Assembly: GCF_002900965.1 (NCBI RefSeq)
Contig: NZ_PJOM01000001.1
Span: 1-64,000 of the forward strand
Length of the DNA: 64,000 nt
Reading direction: 5' to 3'
DNA from: Pseudotabrizicola formosa
GTDB lineage: Bacteria > Pseudomonadota > Alphaproteobacteria > Rhodobacterales > Rhodobacteraceae
Of this stretch, positions 25,074-34,842 are shown in pieces; positions within the stretch are counted from its first letter, which is position 1; every line of letters starts with the position of its first letter. The notes beneath the pieces were generated by a model, which saw only the letters and a list, made by a program, of their open reading frames with translations, searched no databases and was not told the origin of the DNA. The position numbers and the translations under genes are program-made.

Positions 25074-25146
25074 GGCCGGACCCGATCTGTAAGGCAGACG
25101 CCCTGTCGTGGCGTTTGCGGCTACTGAAACCTTTGCTCCGTTCCTG

Positions 25147-26547
25147 TCAGCCGATCTTGGGAAGCCCCCGGGACACATAGGCCCCAGCCCCTTGTGTCCC
25201 GCAAAGCTGTCCGTCCTCGACCATCACCTTGCCACGCAAAACGACAGTCACCGGCCAGCCGGTGACGGCAAAGCCTTCATAGGGCGAATAATCTGATCCG
25301 TCATGCAGGTCCGCATGGCGGATGATCCGTTCGGCCTCAGGATCCCAGACCGTCAGGTCGGCATCCGAGCCGATGGCGATCGTGCCCTTCCGGGGGTAAA
25401 GCCCATAGGTTTTCGCTTGATTGGTCGCGGTCAGCGCCACAAAGCGGCAAAGGTCGATCCGCCCTTTCGAGACCCCTTCCGAGAACAGGATCGGCAGGCG
25501 GGTTTCCACGCCGGGGATACCGTTCGGCACATGCCGGAACGAGGTGCGGCCCTTTGGGTTCAGCTTTCCCTTCGGGTCGTCATAGACAAAGGGACAATGG
25601 TCGGAGGACACCAGATCGAACACGCCCGTGCGGATGCCTTCCCAGCAAGCCTCCTGATCGGCCGTGGTTCTGGGCGGGGGCGAGCAGACGAATTTTGCCC
25701 CGCTCCAGTCCATCGCTTCCAGATCATCTGCTGTCAGCACAAGGTATTGCGGGCAGGTTTCGCCCACCACCCGGCTTCCCCGGGCGCGCGCGCGGGAGAT
25801 TTCCTCCATCGCCTCGCGGTTTGAGACGTGAACGATGACGACCGGCACATCTGCCACATCCGCCAAGGCCATGGCGCGATGGGTGGCTTCGCGCTCTGCC
25901 GACACCGGGCGGGTTCGGGCATGGGCGGCCGGCACCAGATCACCATTGCGCTCGGCCCTGTCGGCCAGAAAGCGGATCACATCCTCATTCTCGCAATGGA
26001 CCATGACCAGCGCCCCGGCCCCTTGTGCGGCATCCATGGTGGCCAGGATCTGCGCGTCGTTCAGGCGCAACCCTTCATAGGTCATGAACACCTTGAAGGA
26101 GGTATAGCCGTCAGCCACCAGCGCGGGGATTTCCTGCCCCAGGATCTGATCGGTCGTATCGGGGATGATCACATGAAAGCTGACATCGGTGTAACAGGCC
26201 CCTTCGGCCAGATTGTGATAGTCCTGCAGCGCAGCGCGTAGCGACTGGCCCTTGGCAGGCAGGCAAAACGGCAGGACCATGGTGTTGCCGCCGAACAGGG
26301 CCGATAGCGTGCCGGATGCAAAATCATCCGCCATCTGAATGCCATCGCCCGAGGGTTGCGCAATATGCACATGGCTGTCGATGCCGCCCGGCAGGACATA
26401 TTTTCCGCTGGCGTCGATCACGCGCTTGGCCTCGCCCAGATCCATACCGATCTGCACGATCTGTCCGTTTCGAATGGCGATGTCGGCTTTGTACACATCG
26501 GCGGCGGTGGCCAGGGTGCCACCCCGGATGATCAGATCGAATGCCAT
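25147..26547 (-). CDS. Dihydropyrimidinase/D-hydantoinase
   Basis: A 466-residue cyclic amidohydrolase with the complete binuclear metal site: His59 and His61 (GIDSHVHI), the bridging Lys152 (FKVFMTYEG), His184 (VHCEN), His240 (VIVHVSN) and Asp316 (SSDHCPF). Such enzymes open dihydropyrimidine or 5-substituted hydantoin rings to N-carbamoyl amino acids. It is the last gene of the operon with the amino-acid importer. No N-carbamoylase gene is adjacent, so the product would need another enzyme. Confidence 0.9.
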   Translation of the reverse strand: MAFDLIIRGGTLATAADVYKADIAIRNGQIVQIGMDLGEAKRVIDASGKYVLPGGIDSHVHIAQPSGDGIQMADDFASGTLSALFGGNTMVLPFCLPAKGQSLRAALQDYHNLAEGACYTDVSFHVIIPDTTDQILGQEIPALVADGYTSFKVFMTYEGLRLNDAQILATMDAAQGAGALVMVHCENEDVIRFLADRAERNGDLVPAAHARTRPVSAEREATHRAMALADVADVPVVIVHVSNREAMEEISRARARGSRVVGETCPQYLVLTADDLEAMDWSGAKFVCSPPPRTTADQEACWEGIRTGVFDLVSSDHCPFVYDDPKGKLNPKGRTSFRHVPNGIPGVETRLPILFSEGVSKGRIDLCRFVALTATNQAKTYGLYPRKGTIAIGSDADLTVWDPEAERIIRHADLHDGSDYSPYEGFAVTGWPVTVVLRGKVMVEDGQLCGTQGAGAYVSRGLPKIG

Positions 26548-26560
26548 GCGGTCTGTGTCC

Positions 26561-27457
26561 TTACGCGTTTATATCGTCGATGTCGAAATCGTCGCGCTCA
26601 CCGCGCTTGCGATAGGCAATGCCCATCATCAGCGTCTGCACCAGCGACAACAGGGCGGTCAGCGACCGGAATCCGTGCAATTCGGCATCGTCCACCAAAA
26701 TCACTTCTGCCGCCCTTTCGGTGATCGGGCTGATCGTGCTGTTGGTGATGGCCAGAACCGGATTTCCGCGCGCAAGCGCCACGCCTGCAACCGTTACCGT
26801 GTCATCGGCATAGGGCGGAAAGCTGATCGCCACCAGCAGATCGCCGGGGGCCATCACATTGGCCTGATCGGCCACCGAACTGCCCAGGCCCGCAATCTGC
26901 ACACATTGCACACCCGCCCGGTTGAGCGCGTAAGACAGATAGGACGCAGCGGCAAAGGAACGGTCAGCCCCGATCACATGCACCACCCGCGCGCCAAGGA
27001 CCAGATTGATCGCTGCCTCCAGTGGCATACGGTCAAGTTTTTCGGCCAGATGGGTCAGTGATGCGATATTGGCCTGCGCAAAAGACCGGCCTATGGCCAC
27101 CACATCATTCGGATTGGGGATAACCTGTTCCCCCTGCGAATGCCGGATCCGTTCCTCGAGCGAGGCCGGATAGGCCTCGCGCAACGGATCGCGGAACAGG
27201 GCCTGCATTTCGGTAAAGCCTGCAAACCCCATGGATTGGGCCAGCCGCACGAAGTTGGCGCTTGCGAGACCCGACCGCGCCGAAAGCTGGGATACCGGGC
27301 TGAAGGCAACCTCTTTCGGGTTGTCGATGACATATCCGCCCGCTTCCAGCATCTTGGGGGTAAAGCGGTCTCGTTCCTGCATCAGCAGGTTCTGAAACTC
27401 TGAGGCCGATGCCGGCTTGCGCGGCTTGTCGGCCTCTGATTTCTGGGCATCTCTCAC
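26561..27457 (-). CDS. RpiR-family transcriptional regulator (SIS domain)
   Basis: A ~298-residue RpiR-type regulator with the N-terminal HTH_6 domain (SQLSARSGLASANFVRLAQS, then MGFAGFTEMQ) and a C-terminal SIS domain (~130-270). It is embedded between the ATPase gene and the dihydropyrimidinase gene and probably controls this operon, although RpiR proteins usually sense sugar phosphates. The start is uncertain: a GTG at 27457 has TTGAGGA upstream, and a TTG at 27472 overlaps the ATPase stop. Confidence 0.8.
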   Translation of the reverse strand: MRDAQKSEADKPRKPASASEFQNLLMQERDRFTPKMLEAGGYVIDNPKEVAFSPVSQLSARSGLASANFVRLAQSMGFAGFTEMQALFRDPLREAYPASLEERIRHSQGEQVIPNPNDVVAIGRSFAQANIASLTHLAEKLDRMPLEAAINLVLGARVVHVIGADRSFAAASYLSYALNRAGVQCVQIAGLGSSVADQANVMAPGDLLVAISFPPYADDTVTVAGVALARGNPVLAITNSTISPITERAAEVILVDDAELHGFRSLTALLSLVQTLMMGIAYRKRGERDDFDIDDINA

Positions 27458-27468
27458 GAAAGCAATCC

Positions 27469-28209
27469 TCAATTCAACCTGACCTGCGACAGGAACAGCT
27501 TTGCCCTGTCGCTCTGCGGATTGGAAAAGAATTCGGCAGGGGACCCCTGTTCCACGATCCGCCCGGCATCCATGAAGATCACGCGATTGGCAACATTGCG
27601 GGCAAACCCCATTTCATGCGTCACGCAGATCATGGTCATGCCTTCGGTCGCCAGTTCGGTCATCACGTCCAGCACTTCCTTGATCATTTCCGGGTCAAGC
27701 GCGCTGGTGGGTTCATCGAACAGCAAGATCTTTGGTTTCGTGCACAGCGCGCGGGCAATCGCCACACGCTGCTGCTGACCGCCCGAAAGCTGCGCCGGGA
27801 ACTTGTCGGCCTGTTCGGGAATATGAACCCGGTCAAGGTAGTGGCGCGCGACTTTTTCGGCATCGCGGCGCTTGCGGCCCTGCACCCAGATCTGGGCCAG
27901 CATCAGGTTTTGCAAGACGGTCATGTGCGGATAAAGATTGAACGACTGAAAAACCATGCCGATCTCACGCCGCACCAGATCGAGCGTTTTCAGCTCGGCA
28001 TCCACCTTGACCCCATTCACCACGATATCGCCCATCTGGTGATGTTCCAGCTGATTGATGCAGCGGATCAGGGTCGATTTGCCCGATCCCGACGGGCCGC
28101 AGATGACCAGCTTTTCGCCCTCCGCCACGGTCAGGTTGATATCGGCCAGCACGCGCATCTGGCCGAACCATTTGTTCACGCCGCGCATGGCAATCATGTC
28201 CGTGCTCAT
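27469..28209 (-). CDS. aapP: Amino-acid ABC importer ATPase (AapP/GlnQ class)
   Basis: A 246-residue polar-amino-acid-type ATPase: Walker [10 protein letters not shown] near residue 38, signature LSGGQQQR near 143, Walker [14 protein letters not shown] near 164 and VTHEMGFAR near 198. The stop overlaps the next regulator frame and the start overlaps the permease stop, so it is coupled to the AapM-like permease. Confidence 0.9.
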   Translation of the reverse strand: MSTDMIAMRGVNKWFGQMRVLADINLTVAEGEKLVICGPSGSGKSTLIRCINQLEHHQMGDIVVNGVKVDAELKTLDLVRREIGMVFQSFNLYPHMTVLQNLMLAQIWVQGRKRRDAEKVARHYLDRVHIPEQADKFPAQLSGGQQQRVAIARALCTKPKILLFDEPTSALDPEMIKEVLDVMTELATEGMTMICVTHEMGFARNVANRVIFMDAGRIVEQGSPAEFFSNPQSDRAKLFLSQVRLN

Positions 28210-29306
28210 CGTGAGGCCCCCAGTCCAAGCCGCCTTTCAAGATACATCGAATAGCGCGAGAGTGAGAAACACAGGATCCAGAACCCCATGGCCGCAAAGA
28301 CATAACCGGTTTTCGTGACCGAGGCCGACAGCCAGTTCGCATCGGCGATGCCCGCCTGCACAATGCCCAAGAGATCAAACAGACCGATGATCAGCACAAG
28401 GGTCGTATCCTTGATGATGGCCACCCAGGTGTTGACCAGCCCCGGTATCACCAGACGCAGCGCCTGCGGCAGGATGACAAAGCCCATCATCCGCCAATAG
28501 CCCATGCCTGCCGCCGTTGCCGCCTCATACTGGCCTTTGGGAATGGCCTGCAACCCACCGCGCACCACCTCGGCCATCAGCGCGCCGTTGAAGACCGCCA
28601 CCCCGATCAGGGCGCGCAACAGCTTGTCCAGGCTGAAGCCGCTGGGCAGAAACAGGGGCAGCATGACCGAGGCCATGAACAGCACGGTGATCAGCGGCAC
28701 GGCGCGGAACAGCTCGATGAACAGGGTGCAGAAGGTGCGGATCGCAGGCATGTCTGACCGCCGCCCAAGCGCCAGCAGGATTCCAATCGGCAACGAGCCG
28801 ACAATGCCGGTGATTGCGACCACAAGTGTCAGCATGAAACCTCCCCAGCGGGCAGTTTCCACCACCGGCAGGCCCAAGACCCCACCATACAGCAGACAAA
28901 AGGCCAGCACGGGATAAAGCGTCAGCAGAAAGCCGATGATCCAAGCCTTGCCGCGCACCATTGGAAGGACCAGCGGCACCACCGATACTGCCAGCACCGC
29001 AAAAGTGACGTTGACGCGCCACCGTTCCTCGACTGGGTAGAACCCATAGATGAACTGACCCCAGCGCGCTGAAACAAATGCCCAGCAGGCACCGCCGTTT
29101 GCGACGCAGTCATCGCGCGTGCCTTGCCATGTGGCATCCACAAACAGCCAGCCCAGCAAAGGCGGCACGCCCCTTATGACCGCATAGAGCACAATCAGAG
29201 TCAACGCCGTCTGCCGCCAGTCGGTAAACAGGTTGCGCCGCATCCACGCCCACGGCCCGGCCGATACGACAGGCGGTGGCAGAAAGGCGGTAGGGTCAAT
29301 TGCCAT
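28206..29306 (-). CDS. aapM: Amino-acid ABC importer permease (AapM-like)
   Basis: A 366-residue permease of the HisM/GlnP class. It has the long N-terminal extension with extra membrane segments and a [19 protein letters not shown] stretch that mark AapM of the general L-amino-acid importer. The EAA motif lies near residue 270 ([18 protein letters not shown]). It overlaps the AapQ-like permease gene upstream by 11 bases and the ATPase gene downstream by four. Confidence 0.88.
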   Translation of the reverse strand: MAIDPTAFLPPPVVSAGPWAWMRRNLFTDWRQTALTLIVLYAVIRGVPPLLGWLFVDATWQGTRDDCVANGGACWAFVSARWGQFIYGFYPVEERWRVNVTFAVLAVSVVPLVLPMVRGKAWIIGFLLTLYPVLAFCLLYGGVLGLPVVETARWGGFMLTLVVAITGIVGSLPIGILLALGRRSDMPAIRTFCTLFIELFRAVPLITVLFMASVMLPLFLPSGFSLDKLLRALIGVAVFNGALMAEVVRGGLQAIPKGQYEAATAAGMGYWRMMGFVILPQALRLVIPGLVNTWVAIIKDTTLVLIIGLFDLLGIVQAGIADANWLSASVTKTGYVFAAMGFWILCFSLSRYSMYLERRLGLGASR

Positions 29307-30474
29307 GGCGCAGCACCCGATAGTTGAGGAAGTTCATGACAGCGGCAATCGACAGGCTGACGCCCATGTAGAACAGCATGGCCAGCGTGATCGCCTCCAG
29401 CGCCTGACCGGTCTGCGTCAGGGTGGTGCCTGCGACGATCGAAATGATTTCCGGAAAGGCGATGGCTGCGGCCAGCGAGGTGTTCTTCGCCAGTGACAGA
29501 TATTGCGTGGCCAAGGGCGGAATGATGATGCGCATGGCCTGCGGAAGAACCACCAGCCGCATGATATCACGCCGCGCCAGCCCCAGCGCCGATGCCGCTT
29601 CGACCTGCCCCTTGTCCACGCCCTGAATGCCCGAGCGCACGATCTCGCCAATCGCGGCCGCGATGTAGAACCCAAGGCCCAGCAGCGCAGCCAGCATTTC
29701 CGGCAGCATCAACATGCCGCCGCGATAGTTGAAACCGCGCAATTCGGGAATGACAAAGGACAGGCTGGCACCGGTGATCATGAACGCAGTAAGGGGAAGG
29801 GCAACAAGACCGATGGGCCACCAGTACCAGGATTTCGGGCCATGGCCAGTTTTCAGCCGCTGCTGTCTGGCACGCAACGTCATGACCAAAGCCATACATA
29901 AACCAGCCACGAAGCAGACCATTATCACCCAGCCGCCTTGATCGACCTGCGGGCGCGGCATGTACAGCCCACGATTGTTCAGAAAGACCAGATCGGCCAG
30001 AACAACGCTTTCCTTTGGCCCGGGCAACTGTCGCAGAATGGCAAAATACCAGAAGAACAGTTGCAGCAGCAGCGGGATATTGCGGAAGATCTCGATATAG
30101 ACAGTTGCCAGCCGGGCAATCAGCCAGTTTTTTGACACCCGCGCCAGCCCAAGCCCGAACCCGAGTATGGTTGCCAGCACAATCCCCAAGGCCGAAAGCA
30201 CCAACGCGTTGACCACGGCCACCCAGAACGCCCGGCCATAGCTTGAATCACTGGTGAAGGGCAGGAAAGACAAGGAAACGTCAAATCCGGCCCGCTGCGA
30301 CAGAAAGCCAAAGCCCGAGGCGATGCCCTGACGCTGAAGGTTGGCCGTGGTGTTGGCAAACAGAAAGTAGGCAAGCCAGGCCAATCCGCCCAGAAACACC
30401 ACCTGCACCAGTAGCGACTTCACGCGACGGCGGGTCCAGAAGATCTGGCGCGGGGGCAAAAAAGGTGCGGTCAT
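29296..30474 (-). CDS. aapQ: Amino-acid ABC importer permease (AapQ-like)
   Basis: A ~392-residue permease of the same class. It has the AapQ-type periplasmic insert between early membrane segments (FGFLSQRAGFDVSLSFLPF, and SDSSYGRAF) and the EAA motif near residue 325 (ASALGLARRDIMRLVVLPQA). It pairs with the AapM-like permease. An in-frame start at 30507 is possible; 30474 gives the usual N terminus. Confidence 0.87.
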   Translation of the reverse strand: MTAPFLPPRQIFWTRRRVKSLLVQVVFLGGLAWLAYFLFANTTANLQRQGIASGFGFLSQRAGFDVSLSFLPFTSDSSYGRAFWVAVVNALVLSALGIVLATILGFGLGLARVSKNWLIARLATVYIEIFRNIPLLLQLFFWYFAILRQLPGPKESVVLADLVFLNNRGLYMPRPQVDQGGWVIMVCFVAGLCMALVMTLRARQQRLKTGHGPKSWYWWPIGLVALPLTAFMITGASLSFVIPELRGFNYRGGMLMLPEMLAALLGLGFYIAAAIGEIVRSGIQGVDKGQVEAASALGLARRDIMRLVVLPQAMRIIIPPLATQYLSLAKNTSLAAAIAFPEIISIVAGTTLTQTGQALEAITLAMLFYMGVSLSIAAVMNFLNYRVLRHGN

Positions 30475-30550
30475 GGGGCACTCGACAGTATGAGAGACGC
30501 CGCACAACCCGCAGGGCGCGCGCGCATCAGAGGGACGTGAGATCAGAGAG

Positions 30551-30580
30551 CAGGGGGCGGGCCACCGGCACCGCCCCCTG
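30551..30580 (-). other. Intercistronic hairpin after the aapJ-like gene
   Basis: CAGGGGGCGG and CCGCCCCCTG form a perfect 10-bp stem with a 10-base loop in the gap between the binding-protein stop and the permease start. There is no T-run, so it probably protects the binding-protein message or attenuates transcription. Confidence 0.55.
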
Positions 30581-30594
30581 TCGGATTGCCGGCC

Positions 30595-31608
30595 TTACTT
30601 GATCGGCATGGCGTATTGGATGCCGCCGTTGTTGTAGAGCTCGTTCAGGCCGCGTGCGAGTTTGAGCGGGGTATCGGGTCCAAGGTGACGGGCCCAAAGC
30701 TCACCATAGTTGCCACCTGCGGCAATGGCCCGTGTCGCCCAATCATTGTCGAGCCCGACCCATTCGCCGGTTCCAGTCTCGCTTGATCCCAGCAGACGCT
30801 GGACGTCCGGGCTGCCTTCGGCCTTCATCTGATCGATATTGGCGGCGGTCACGCCAAGTTCTTCGGCCGCAATCAGCGCATAAACGGTCCATGTTACGAT
30901 ATCGAACCAGGCATCATCACCGTGCCGAACAGCCGGAGCCAACGGCTCTTTCGAAATGGTTTCCTTCAGCATCAGGTGCTCGGCCGGGTTCTGCATCACA
31001 AGGCGGCGTGCGGCCAGACCGGACAAATCTGATGTGTAGACGTCGCAGCGGCCTGCGTCATAAGCCGCCAGAACCTCATCCGCCTTTTCAAAGCGGACCG
31101 GCTCATAGGTCATGTTATTGGCGGTGAAATAGTCGGCCACGTTCAGCTCGCTGGTCGATCCGGCAGAGACACAGACGGTGGTTCCATCCAGTTCCAAAGC
31201 CGATGTGATGCCCGAGCTTTCGCGGACCATGAAGCCCTGACCATCATAGAACACCACCGGCGCAAAGTTCAGGCCCAGTGCGGTGTCGCGGTTCAATGTC
31301 CGCGTTGTGGTGCGCGACAGAATGTCGACCTCGCCCGATTGCAATGCTGTAAAGCGTTCGGTGTTGGACAGCGGGGTATAGCGCACCGCATCGGCATCGC
31401 TCAGCACGGCGGCAGCCACCGCGCGGCAGATATCGACGTCAAAGCCGGTCCAGTCGCCGGCGTCATTCGGGTTCGAGAACCCGGGCACGCCTTGCGTCAC
31501 GCCGCACTGGATGTGGCCGCGCGCCTTGATGTCGTCAATTGTGCCGGCAAGGGCAAGGCCCGTTCCGGCCAAGGTGATGGCCGTGGTTGCAGTCAGCAGT
31601 TTCATCAT
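30595..31608 (-). CDS. aapJ: General L-amino-acid ABC binding protein (AapJ-like)
   Basis: A 337-residue exported family-3 solute-binding protein. A signal peptide covers about residues 1-21 (ending ALAGT), followed by TIDDIKARGHIQCGVTQGVP and GFDVDICRAVAAAVL, the classic AapJ/BztA start. AapJ delivers a broad range of L-amino acids to the AapQMP complex. The gene follows the aminotransferase gene by 37 bp in one operon, and a strong hairpin stands after it. Confidence 0.9.
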   Translation of the reverse strand: MMKLLTATTAITLAGTGLALAGTIDDIKARGHIQCGVTQGVPGFSNPNDAGDWTGFDVDICRAVAAAVLSDADAVRYTPLSNTERFTALQSGEVDILSRTTTRTLNRDTALGLNFAPVVFYDGQGFMVRESSGITSALELDGTTVCVSAGSTSELNVADYFTANNMTYEPVRFEKADEVLAAYDAGRCDVYTSDLSGLAARRLVMQNPAEHLMLKETISKEPLAPAVRHGDDAWFDIVTWTVYALIAAEELGVTAANIDQMKAEGSPDVQRLLGSSETGTGEWVGLDNDWATRAIAAGGNYGELWARHLGPDTPLKLARGLNELYNNGGIQYAMPIK

Positions 31609-31645
31609 GGTCTTGTATCCCTGTTGGTTGGATGTGGGGGGAGGT

Positions 31646-32887
31646 TCAGGCGGCCTGTCTGCGCAGGCCTTCCAGAAGGGCGATCAACCGATCCATTTCG
31701 TCGATTGTGTTGTAATGAACAGCAGAGGCGCGGATCACGGCATTGCCGCCAGGCAACTGCAGGCTCTCCACCAGCCGCTTGGAATGGAAATCACCATGCC
31801 GGATGCCGATGCCCGAAGGGTCCACGGCGCGCACCACCTCTTCGGCGGACAGACCGTCGATGGTGAAAGAGATGGTGGGCACGCGGCGATGCTTGTCGGC
31901 AGACGTATCTCCGATCACTGTCACATCGGCGCGGGCATTCAGATAGTCCAGCAGCCGCGCCGACAACGCAGCTTCGTGCTCGGCAAAGATATCAAAAGCT
32001 GCTTCAACCGCTGGCCTGCCTTTGGCATTGGCCCCATGCGCGGCCGCAAAGGCTTCGAGATAATCAATCACGCCCAGACAGCCGTAGGCCAGTTCGTAAT
32101 TGGCATTCCCGGGCTCCAGCTTGCCCGGCACTTTGTCTTCACCATAGAAATAGTGGTTAATGTTGCCCGCCTTGTGCCGCAACAGATCGTATTTTCCATA
32201 CAAGGCCGCATGGTGTGGGCCATAAACCTTGTAGACCGAGAACCCGTAAAAATCGGCATCCAGCGCCTGCACATCGACGGCTCGGTGCGGTGCATAGGCG
32301 ACCCCATCAACGCAAATCAGGGCACCCGCTGCGTGAACGGCGTCGGCAATGTCGCGCACTGGCAGAATGGAACCAAAGATATTCGACACATGCGTGACCG
32401 CAACCAGTCGGGTCCGTTCGTTCATCAGCGCCTGCAAGTCGCTGAGCTTCGGCTCAAACTCACCTTCCGGCAGCCGCCATTCGCGAATGACAATGCCCTG
32501 CGCTTCCAGCCGACGCCAAGGGCCGATGTTGGCCTCATGGTCAAAGCCGGTGACAATCACCTCGTCGCCGGGCTGCCAGTGCTGAACCAAGGCGCGCGCA
32601 AGCTGGTCAAACAACTGGGTGGTGGTGGCACCCATGACCACCTCTTCGGGCCGGGCCGCGTTCATCAACAGTGCCAAAGCGGCGCGGCCTTGCGCCACCT
32701 GCGCCCCAGCCTCCACCGAGGCACTGTAGCTTGCCCCAAGTTGCACATTGCGACTCAGCAGATAGTCCGTGATCCTCTCTGCGACCGGCCGCGCAACCTG
32801 GCTGCCGCCTGCGTTGTCCAGAAAGATGGTCCCTTCGGTCAGCGAAGGAAAATTTCCATGGATGAAGTCCTGCTTTATCGCCGCCAT
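31646..32887 (-). CDS. Class V aminotransferase (cysteine-desulfurase-like)
   Basis: A ~413-residue PLP enzyme of aminotransferase class V in the NifS/Csd-like group. Key marks are FLDNAGGSQVARP near the N terminus, TTTQLFDQLARAL, FDHEANIGPWRRL, CVDGVAYAPHR and the PLP-binding lysine in FSVYKVYGPHHA. Members of this subgroup are annotated as cysteine desulfurases but lack iron-sulfur operon context. Here it heads the amino-acid importer/dihydropyrimidinase operon, so it more likely acts on the imported amino acid; this is inference. GTG at 32896 is an alternative start. Confidence 0.75.
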   Translation of the reverse strand: MAAIKQDFIHGNFPSLTEGTIFLDNAGGSQVARPVAERITDYLLSRNVQLGASYSASVEAGAQVAQGRAALALLMNAARPEEVVMGATTTQLFDQLARALVQHWQPGDEVIVTGFDHEANIGPWRRLEAQGIVIREWRLPEGEFEPKLSDLQALMNERTRLVAVTHVSNIFGSILPVRDIADAVHAAGALICVDGVAYAPHRAVDVQALDADFYGFSVYKVYGPHHAALYGKYDLLRHKAGNINHYFYGEDKVPGKLEPGNANYELAYGCLGVIDYLEAFAAAHGANAKGRPAVEAAFDIFAEHEAALSARLLDYLNARADVTVIGDTSADKHRRVPTISFTIDGLSAEEVVRAVDPSGIGIRHGDFHSKRLVESLQLPGGNAVIRASAVHYNTIDEMDRLIALLEGLRRQAA

Positions 32888-32953
32888 TGCCAACACACTT
32901 TCTCGTTTCCCCCGAAGTTTGGAAGGGACATTTCGCTTTGAAATAAAACTGAT

Positions 32954-32965
32954 TGAAACGTTTCA
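32954..32965. promoter_or_regulatory. Perfect palindrome upstream of the amino-acid/hydantoinase operon
   Basis: TGAAACGTTTCA is a perfect 12-bp palindrome about 65 bp before the first gene of the operon. A second dyad, ATTTCGCTTTGAAAT, lies close by at about 32930-32944. It is a plausible operator for the operon's RpiR-type regulator, although a CG-centred palindrome is also typical for LacI-family proteins, none of which is encoded here. Confidence 0.45.
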
Positions 32966-33019
32966 TCCAGTCAAACAAAAATGGCAATAATCCATTCTTT
33001 TTTGCAACTGCCCAAAAAT

Positions 33020-33480
33020 TGAGTGCTTCGCATGACGCTGCTTCTCGAATTCGGGCAGATTGGGTCTGCAATCCCGAAGACGGTGATGATCGACGCGACC
33101 TGCCTCAAGGCGCACCGCAGGGCGACGCGCCTGCGGCCGAAAAAGGGGGACGTGGCGACCAAAAGGGACGGTCGACCAAGGGCGGTACGCACACCAACTG
33201 CACTCCATCACCGACGCCGATGGTCGCCCGATCCGGTTCTTCATGACTGCGGGCCGGGTTAGCGATTACACCGGCGCGGCGGCGCTGCTGAGCAGCTTGC
33301 CAAAGGCGGAGTGGTTGCTGGTCGACCGGGGTTATAGCGCCGACTGGTTCAGAAAAGCATTGAAAGACAAGGGGATAAGGCCCTGCATTTTGGGCCGGAA
33401 GTCGCGCGGCAAGCCCATCAAGCTCGACAAGCGCCGCAACCGTCATGTTCTGGCCACGATCCGAGACCGAGTCCTGACCC
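33020..33480 (+). mobile_element. IS5-family transposase remnant
   Basis: The region encodes pieces of an IS5-family (IS427-like) DDE transposase in two frames: GQIGSAIPKTVMIDATCLKA with HRRATRLRPKKG, then, after a frameshift near 33150-33240, MTAGRVSDYTGAAALLSSLP, LLVDRGYSADWFRKALKDKG and RKSRGKPIKLDKRRNRH. The N-terminal part and the C-terminal catalytic region are missing, so the element is dead. No intact gene lies between 32888 and 33517. Confidence 0.8.
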
Positions 33481-33517
33481 TAGAGCATGCTGAAAGCGTG
33501 CATCGCATTCACCATCG

Positions 33518-34834
33518 TCATTGCGACGCCCACCGGGCATGGTTTTCATCGATGACGAAAGCATGCGCGTGCCGCCTTGTACCATGGATATGAGGGTGAT
33601 CCAGCGGCAGGGAGTCATGGCTATGCTCAATGATCTCCGGGTCGTTCTGCGGCCAGACACGCAGCGCGAAGATCACACCGCCACCCGCCAGAACCGCCAG
33701 AACGATAAGCGCCGTCACCGGGCCGAACTGAGTCATCAGCCAGCCGGACAGCGGATAGGTCACCAGCCAGCAGGCGTGGCTCAGCGCGAATTGTGCGGCG
33801 AACAGGGCGGGCCGGTCTTCGGTTTGGGCCGACCGGCGCAGCAACCGCCCCGAGGGTGTCTGAACGGCCGAAAAGCCCAGCCCGATCATCAGCCAGGCCA
33901 CCAGCAGGATGGGCCAGACAAGGCCGGCAAAGGCGATCGTCACCGCCAGCGTCACCAATGTGGCCACCATCAGCAGCGCGCCGCCCACCATCACCGGGCG
34001 ATCCGCCACGCGGTCCAGCACGCGGGGCAAGGCAAGCGCCGCGATCATCGACCCTGCGCCGAAGGCAAAGATCGTCCAGGCAAGGGCGGAGTCATTCAGC
34101 CCCAGCGTGCCACGCACCAGCAGCACGGAATTCACCAGCACCATCGCCCCGGCAGAGGCCGCCGCAACGTTCAGAGCCAATAGGCCGCGCAAGCGCGGGG
34201 TTGCCAGGTAGATCCGGATGCCGCGTGTTGTGCGGTCATAGATGCCGCGCCGCGTTGCAGGTTTCGGGCTGGGCAGCAGCACCGAGATAATCAGCGCCGC
34301 AGACCCCACAAAGCCGACGACAGTGCCCAGAAACAGGGAGTTATAGCTGACCATGGTCAGCAAAACTGCCGCAAGCGTCGGGCTGGCGATGTTTTCCAGA
34401 TCATAGGCCAACCGCGACAGGGACAGCGCACGGGTATAGCGCGCCTCTTCTGGCAGCACGTCGGGAATCGTGGCCTGAAACATCGGGGTAAAGGCGGCAG
34501 AGGCGGATTGCAGCAGGAAGATCAGGACATAGACCTGCCAGACCTCGGTGACGAAGGGCAAGCACAGGGCCACACCCGCCCGCACCAGATCAAGGGTGAC
34601 CAATAATGCCCTGCGGTTGACCCGGTCTGCCAGCGCCGCTGCGACCGGGGCGATTCCGACATAGGCGACCATCTTGATGAAAAACACTGTCCCCAAAACC
34701 ATTGCCGCATTGTCTTCGGCAAGATCATAGGCCAGCAGCCCCAGGGCAACTGTGGCAAGCCCGGTGCCAAGCAGGGCCACCACCTGCGCCGCAAACAGGT
34801 TGCGATAGGTGCGGTCGGACAGGATTTCAAACAT
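33518..34834 (-). CDS. MFS nickel exporter with His-rich tail (NreB/NrsD-like)
   Basis: A 438-residue major-facilitator protein with ~12 membrane segments, including ADRVNRRALLVTLDLVRAG after helix 2. The cytoplasmic C terminus is rich in histidine (HSHDS, HPHIHG, RRHAHAF; eight His in ~40 residues), as in the nickel exporters NreB and NrsD, where the tail binds Ni(II). The gene lies 8 bp after an InrS/CsoR-type metal sensor on the same strand, which supports a role in Ni or Co efflux. The metal is inferred, not proven. Confidence 0.75.
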   Translation of the reverse strand: MFEILSDRTYRNLFAAQVVALLGTGLATVALGLLAYDLAEDNAAMVLGTVFFIKMVAYVGIAPVAAALADRVNRRALLVTLDLVRAGVALCLPFVTEVWQVYVLIFLLQSASAAFTPMFQATIPDVLPEEARYTRALSLSRLAYDLENIASPTLAAVLLTMVSYNSLFLGTVVGFVGSAALIISVLLPSPKPATRRGIYDRTTRGIRIYLATPRLRGLLALNVAAASAGAMVLVNSVLLVRGTLGLNDSALAWTIFAFGAGSMIAALALPRVLDRVADRPVMVGGALLMVATLVTLAVTIAFAGLVWPILLVAWLMIGLGFSAVQTPSGRLLRRSAQTEDRPALFAAQFALSHACWLVTYPLSGWLMTQFGPVTALIVLAVLAGGGVIFALRVWPQNDPEIIEHSHDSLPLDHPHIHGTRRHAHAFVIDENHARWASQ

Positions 34835-34842
34835 GTGTCACC

